This document shows positions 60,801 through 64,000 of a stretch of 64,000 bases of DNA, piece by piece; the first letter of the stretch is position 1; every line of letters starts with the position of its first letter. The stretch is from Membranipora membranacea (Eukaryota > Bryozoa > Gymnolaemata > Cheilostomatida > Membraniporidae), in NCBI GenBank assembly GCA_914767715.1, contig OU612074.1, positions 20,570,062 to 20,634,061 on the forward strand, written 5' to 3'. The notes below the pieces were generated by a model, which saw nothing but the letters and a program-made list of their open reading frames with translations, made no database searches and was not told where the DNA came from. The translations under genes were made by a program, and so were the position numbers.

Positions 60801-63508
60801 GTGAGGGGGCACATTTATAGGGCCGAAATCACCGATCATAGTAATTGCTTACTAACTAACATCTTTTATCACAAGTATGAATAGCTTCGAGACAGATTCC
60901 ATGTCAGTGAGGTGCAATTTAGCCAAACTGAGTAGCAACAACTTAAATGGGTTTTCTTCCTGTTCCTTTGTTGGGGCGGGGGGGGGGGGTGTGGTTTGGT
61001 TTTTACCGAACAAGAGAGTTTCCCGGACTTCTGAGGTGACGAAAAGTGATGATGATTTTTTATTCCCTTTCTGAAAGAAAATAAAAGGGTAGGGCGGTCA
61101 AGTGTTTTAATCCACAGATAATTACTGGGTAAATCATGTAATTGGGGTCATTGATAGCAGGGTTTCTTTCACAAGGATCAGTCATTCAAGTTAATTACTG
61201 CTTGTAGGTTTCACTATGATACCCACCAGTAGGTGCAAGTTATAATATTGATGCTTTAATTCTCTTGTCCTCCTTTTACTTGCCAGATGTGGCATCCAAC
61301 AGGGCGGGACTATAAGTATCCCATATTGCATTTGTGCTGGGTTACCTCAGAGAACAAGGTCATTGATGAAAAGAGTTTGACTCAATATCCATGGCGAATT
61401 CCAGGCTAGAGTTGCATTATGGGAACGCCGATTGAATACCCCTTATTTGAAAAAGACTGCAAAGAGGATCTTGGGTCCCTTTTCACCAGTGTCACTTCTA
61501 TGGTTGACAGCCTGTTTTTCTCTCTATTTTCAGTGCGTTTAAAGTGTACAATGAAGGTACAGCTTTCTTCTTTAAGTGTAAGTCTGAGGAGGAATCACAT
61601 GAGTGGATTAATCATCTCTCACTGGCAGCCATAGGATTCGATACTCAACAAGTCGATCTCTCTATAGCTAACTCAGCCAGTACAGGTAATGTGTCCAAGG
61701 TGTATAATTGAAGATATCTTTTATTATCGTCATTATCATCATCATCATTGCAGTCTGTCGATTCGACAATGACTGTCTTCATTTTGGTTGAATCATAAAT
61801 CTCCAGATCTCTCTATCTTTCAGCCATGTTTTGCCAGTTGGCCCTGTCCATTTCCACTGAGTTTATGTTCATGTTATTATCTTGGTACATATAATATCGA
61901 CATGCTCAAAATATCTCACTGAATGACCTCACAGGGATATTTCTATTGACCCTAAACTGTCAGTCCTGCTCAAACCTGATGAGTGCAACTTGATCCCTCG
62001 AACATCATTTCTGGGTTGGGATTGAGGTTGAAATCTTTAGAGTTGCCCTGAGTGTCTACCTGAGGCATAGATATACTGTACTGCCATCGTATGGCAAAAC
62101 ACCACAAATCCAATTTTGTCCTTAAAAATTGTTCGGTCATTTTTGTGTAGAGTCCATATGATATGTAATCCTATATATCTTGCTTAAAAAATTACTCATT
62201 TTGCAACTTTTCACAGTGGCGGGCTGATTTTTTGGTTGCTATCACACCTGATCCTTTGTTGAGCCCTGAGATGACTTGCGGTATTTTGTCTAATAGAGCA
62301 GTAATAGTAGATCTGGCATGGAAAATTTGACCTCATGCTGCTATCTATTATAACCCTATACCTGTTAGACTTGCTCAACTCTGAATAGATTCCTTTTAAT
62401 TTTCTTCAAACCCAAGAGTATAGAGAATGGTGCCCCCTTTTGTGAAGGTATCTGATGGCATCATAAAACCCCATTTTCCGGAGGTCCCTGTTACTGATGC
62501 GGGATTCGAACCCTTATTCTCGTGATAACAGGCAAGGTGACATGGCATTACTATGGGACACTCAAAGCCTTGCGGTTGTTTTTAAGGAAAAACCTTTGAC
62601 AAAAGCTGTACAGTGCTCCAGAAATTAGTGAGTGCTCTTGAGGGGATTCTTGAAACTTCCTGAAGAGTTTTTAGGGTTTCTTTGGGTCGCACTGAGTGCC
62701 TACCTTGTATAGGTAAAAAGGTGCATCTCATCCAGATTCTCTGGAATATCAGGTCGATGTCATCACTCCGCCTTCCTTGTCCTTACCCCACTGAGTAAGC
62801 CTGCAAAATGCATTGTGGGACACCCATTAACACTCCTGCACTTTTACCGTAGGTGTTCCCATAAGGGCTATAGAAGAGGAATGAATCCTAAATATTTTCA
62901 AATTGGTCCCCACAGTAGGACAATTTTCGTTATTTCATCTGCTAGATTTGTTGAGGATGTTCACTATGAATCATACAAGCCGATACAGCCATGGATGTTG
63001 GATCGTAAAAGAGCATTTCTTGTAGCTAATGATCCTACTGTGGTTATCCTATCACTGTAGACTTCTATCTAAAAACCATGATTTCACTTCCTCTGGGTGA
63101 CTGTGATTTGCTGTGTAAACAAATCTTGTGAACTTTGTACAATTAAGAAATCAGTTGGCTATCACTAGTCATCATCAGTTTGGTCATGCTACCAGTTTTC
63201 TGAGTTGGGAGAGGACAATTCCTTATAGAATATTATAAGTTGTAGTGTGTATGCAGGGTGTTTGGATAGATTGGTGTCTGTGATAATAATTACCAAGGGC
63301 AGCAGTTCAAGTGCCGCTCAGCAGACAAAGTCAAAGTTAAACTTTCACCAATCACCGATGGAGACAATCTTCCTCACCATCATTGTCTCATAACAATGAG
63401 ATCCTATTTTTGCAGGTAGCTCAGGATTCAGCTCTGCAAGTTCTGCAAACACAAGTGGGGACTGGAGTGATGAAGATGATGATGACACCTCCTCCATAGA
63501 CGATCTCA
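48828..63508 (+). CDS. CNK/IPCEF1-like PH-domain adaptor, copy B, partial (3' end outside window)
   Basis: Exons 48828-48969, 50506-50651, 51170-51246, 61534-61685 and 63416-63508 match copy A exons 1-5 in length and phase, except that exon 1 starts at MATEGAEL because about 100 bp carrying the upstream ATG of copy A are absent. The PH domain is intact in frame. Differences from A include VVMRNPQQ for VVMRRPQR in exon 1 and Thr for Lys in the exon 2 segment KTTxW. The exon 2 donor is GTCAGT here against GTAAGT in copy A, probably a weaker site. Intron 3 is 10.3 kb instead of 4.2 kb because of nested transposons. Exons 6 and 7 (linker and coiled-coil tail) would lie right of the window. Whether this copy is expressed, a decaying paralogue, or the second haplotype cannot be told from sequence alone. 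Confidence 0.8.
53244..53248 (+). repeat. Target-site duplication, left copy
   Basis: CCCAT directly before the 5' LTR. The same five bases follow the 3' LTR at 58082-58086. Confidence 0.8.
53249..54125 (+). repeat. 5' LTR (877 bp)
   Basis: Begins TGTAAAGATACTCATC and ends ATCGTTAAA before GTGAAATC. It contains a GC-rich patch with an inverted CCAAT motif (ATTGGT) near 53550, and AATAAA near 54022 that may serve polyadenylation. Small ORFs inside it recur in the other LTR and are not taken as genes. The expected TG...CA ends are not met at the 3' side. Confidence 0.9.
54140..54342 (+). repeat. Six 34-bp tandem repeats in the retrotransposon leader
   Basis: Six consecutive units each end in GAGCAGATAGC (last one GAGCGGATAGC). 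The five full ones are 34 bp and the last is 33 bp. Units 1 and 4 share TTCTCAGCAGATAAGTATAC while the others begin ACC(T/G)CAG or ACCTCAA, so a two-type higher-order pattern is present. The array begins 14 bases after the LTR. Confidence 0.85.
54343..55033 (+). other. Leader of the LTR element
   Basis: No long ORF or recognisable motif. It includes a G-rich patch (GTTGGCGGGGGCGGAGTTGG near 54708). It lies between the repeat array and the ORF and could hold packaging or translation signals (inference). Confidence 0.4.
55034..56635 (+). CDS. Unrecognised 533-aa ORF of the LTR element (possible gag-like protein)
   Basis: A single uninterrupted frame from ATG (context CAGTTATGG) to TAA at 56633-56635. 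Residues 1-60 are Ser/Asp-rich (SDDQISSQNSQIDNVNEMSD). Residues ~65-190 are predicted mostly helical and charged (FNELSENCPIILEDFQNMF, LTELEQDRAREAARALSLER), in the place where Gag would sit. Residues ~195-240 are Pro-rich (PPSPPQTPP). At ~404-423 a hydrophobic stretch (LLFTFMYFLIYAYIYSGML) looks like a membrane segment, which is odd for Gag. No CCHC zinc knuckle, protease D-T/S-G or RT motif is present. An unusual Gag, an Env-like fusion, or captured host sequence are alternatives, and I cannot choose. The frame's openness fits a young copy. Confidence 0.7.
   Translation: MADSVSADAVSDQPVGQSDDQISSQNSQIDNVNEMSDDSSNHGSSSDVSVKSKVGAPLVVHQTRSAVKHRAVLLFNELSENCPIILEDFQNMFDNSCFSVDKIIRALDFDLAKILAKASDLEDLCSTHGLNLHENLLPIVQKFEEKANSLRADLVTELEQDRAREAARALSLERFKQFIVEREARKRQKVGIIPVAPPSPPQTPPITITNELIPETNTEEIIMETPTSKSLETVEDIAYPFPPSLDAPVATLLDSACIDALTPVEVVKGSQEQFFAAKSPLGRDVLGKEFEMCSKATDSEAINNTVKSSLTIPVSIKDDVEVDVAIVQVIDSIPMNPSHLDKPNDDKTVNSLNQNFDLSTERVVLAIEAMSLKPATQVPQVKPWPTPKPIAKREGCRTELNRHGLLFTFMYFLIYAYIYSGMLHLGSLDGGTVTSRPLPVMQIDNKQTRPKTPNMIRKLGVTDALPPGSSPAKPYNDVRLTRVQMVAEGFQVRWHHKLFNKVAMRQTRTLLVPNFVEPCNNSKARVVERGFQE
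56636..57187 (+). other. 3' untranslated interior of the LTR element
   Basis: No long frame and no pol motif on either strand. Its presence in place of pol is part of the evidence that the element is non-autonomous. Confidence 0.5.
57190..57204 (+). promoter_or_regulatory. Candidate polypurine tract before the 3' LTR
   Basis: AAATCAAGATGGGAG, purine-rich with two pyrimidines, ends at the base before TGTAAAG of the 3' LTR, where plus-strand priming is expected. The purine run is imperfect. Confidence 0.5.
57205..58081 (+). repeat. 3' LTR (877 bp)
   Basis: Same length as the 5' LTR and identical apart from one noticed base (T at 57986). It is followed by the target duplication CCCAT. Confidence 0.9.
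58082..58086 (+). repeat. Target-site duplication, right copy
   Basis: CCCAT directly after the 3' LTR, matching 53244-53248. Confidence 0.8.
58082..59142 (-). pseudogene. LINE reverse transcriptase, C-terminal two thirds, catalytic site altered
   Basis: On the - strand a frame open from the truncation point at 59142 (first Met at 59132) runs about 350 codons without a stop. It carries the RT blocks FAYRANRSTQDALL, FLDFSSAFNTI, GTPQGCCLSPLLFSIYTN, KYAEDTCII, LSLNASKTQEM and KYLGVTVDDKL, in the order of CR1/Rex1-type LINEs. The catalytic motif is YAED where YADD is expected (GAG codon), so the first metal-binding aspartate is missing and activity is doubtful. Before the LTR insertion the protein would have ended with WVETAF and a stop in what is now the 53230-53248 region. 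The N-terminal endonuclease and the RT start are lost by 5' truncation. Confidence 0.85.
60978..60989. repeat. Poly-G run in copy B
   Basis: Twelve G residues at the position matching 39866-39877 in copy A. Confidence 0.8.
62390..62575 (-). repeat. Probable tRNA-derived SINE (copy B)
   Basis: Counterpart of 41255-41450. The B box complement GGATTCGAACCC stands at 62502-62513. Confidence 0.5.
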
Positions 63509-63837
63509 GTGAGTTGGTTCACAGTCTATATTCCTCTGACTGCTGATTCGTTTGTTCAATCTTATACTGTGTTCCCAAGCGGTTTTGGTGGGGGTGTTAG
63601 TTTGTCTGTACTATCACGTTCAATCAACTCCACCGAAACCTCTTGGGCACTCAGGCTATATGGTCCTTGTCCTCCTGTTTCTGCCATGATCTAACACGAC
63701 TTGTAATTATCCCCTCATGATGAGAGTTTTATGAATGCCTTCAGAGTGGAGACGTTACCTTCATCAGGGTAATTATCATTTACCGGCTTTAGTCACTTTT
63801 ACGTCTAACTCGGGATTTCCTGGCTGGTTATATGTAG

Positions 63838-63906
63838 TCACAGAGTAAGAATACATACATAAATATATATATATATATGATACCTGTATATATCCTTACT
63901 CTGTGA
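63838..63906. repeat. AT-rich foldback element in copy B
   Basis: Counterpart of 42658-42726 with the same 12-bp terminal inverted repeats. Confidence 0.65.
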
Positions 63907-64000
63907 TGTAGTCTTATTGCTCAGTTTAACAGACGATGTCTTATAACATTGTGCTCTCAAACTCACTCTGTCTGATGCTCATTCAATGATATCCCATTTC

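Larger units (their letters stand above)
48265..64000. repeat. Large direct duplication, copy B (runs off the window)
   Basis: Homologous to copy A from 33125. The offset is 15140 bp at the left and 21180 bp at the right; most of the change is the transposon insertion at 53068-59142. Divergence is uneven: some stretches show several differences per 100 bp, while about 600 bp around 50660-51270 show only one noticed. Confidence 0.95.

Overview
This window looks like nuclear DNA of an invertebrate bilaterian animal, probably a marine one. It is AT-rich, and its genes are split into short exons with GT/AG introns of 0.2 to 10 kb. The recognisable proteins are animal-specific: a TRPM cation channel, a CNK/IPCEF1-type PH-domain adaptor and the nucleolar zinc-finger protein LYAR. 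Between them lie decayed retrotransposons (Ty3/Gypsy, CR1/Rex1-like, L1-like), tRNA-derived SINEs, hairpins and minisatellites. An echinoderm or hemichordate would fit, but nothing seen fixes the phylum. No bacterial, viral or CRISPR features were found.

Layout. 1-5.2 kb: the 3' half of a TRPM channel gene on the + strand (pre-S1 through S6, TRP region and C-terminal coiled coil; the 5' half lies outside the window). 6.35-8.56 kb: a heavily mutated Ty3/Gypsy pol pseudogene. 9.4-9.56 kb: a hairpin or MITE-like element. 12.0-13.9 kb and 21.2-23.2 kb: two complete small genes that I read as diverged paralogues. Each has a TATA box, an untranslated first exon, a signal peptide, introns in phases 0-1-0, a third coding exon of exactly 182 nt, and a predicted product of exactly 213 residues rich in Gln/Asn/Ala/Arg. 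I do not recognise this family; it is the best candidate here for something undescribed. Between and after them (15-33 kb) are SINEs, a 169-bp tandem repeat, an L1-like fragment, another LINE fragment, and long stretches with nothing recognisable.

33.1-64 kb is dominated by a large direct duplication. Copy A begins at 33125 and copy B at 48265; both start at the same base and stay alignable to the window's end (A 42820 = B 64000). Each carries a CNK/IPCEF1-like gene with a PH domain. Copy A is complete (33739-46568, seven coding exons); copy B has five exons before the window ends. Just left of the copy B start is the first coding exon of LYAR (48056-48182), cut off in its intron by the duplication junction. 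A tandem duplication predicts that the intact LYAR gene lies beyond the right edge after copy B, leaving this exon orphaned. A false haplotype duplication in the assembly is the main alternative.

Intron 3 of copy B is enlarged by nested transposons absent from copy A. A 5'-truncated CR1/Rex1-like LINE on the - strand (53068-59142) is itself interrupted by an LTR retrotransposon on the + strand (53249-58081). The LTR element has two 877-bp LTRs differing at one noticed base, a CCCAT target duplication, a leader of six 34-bp repeats, and one 533-codon ORF with no recognisable pol. It therefore looks like a very recent, non-autonomous insertion. The order of events reads: duplication (or haplotype split), then LINE, then LTR element.
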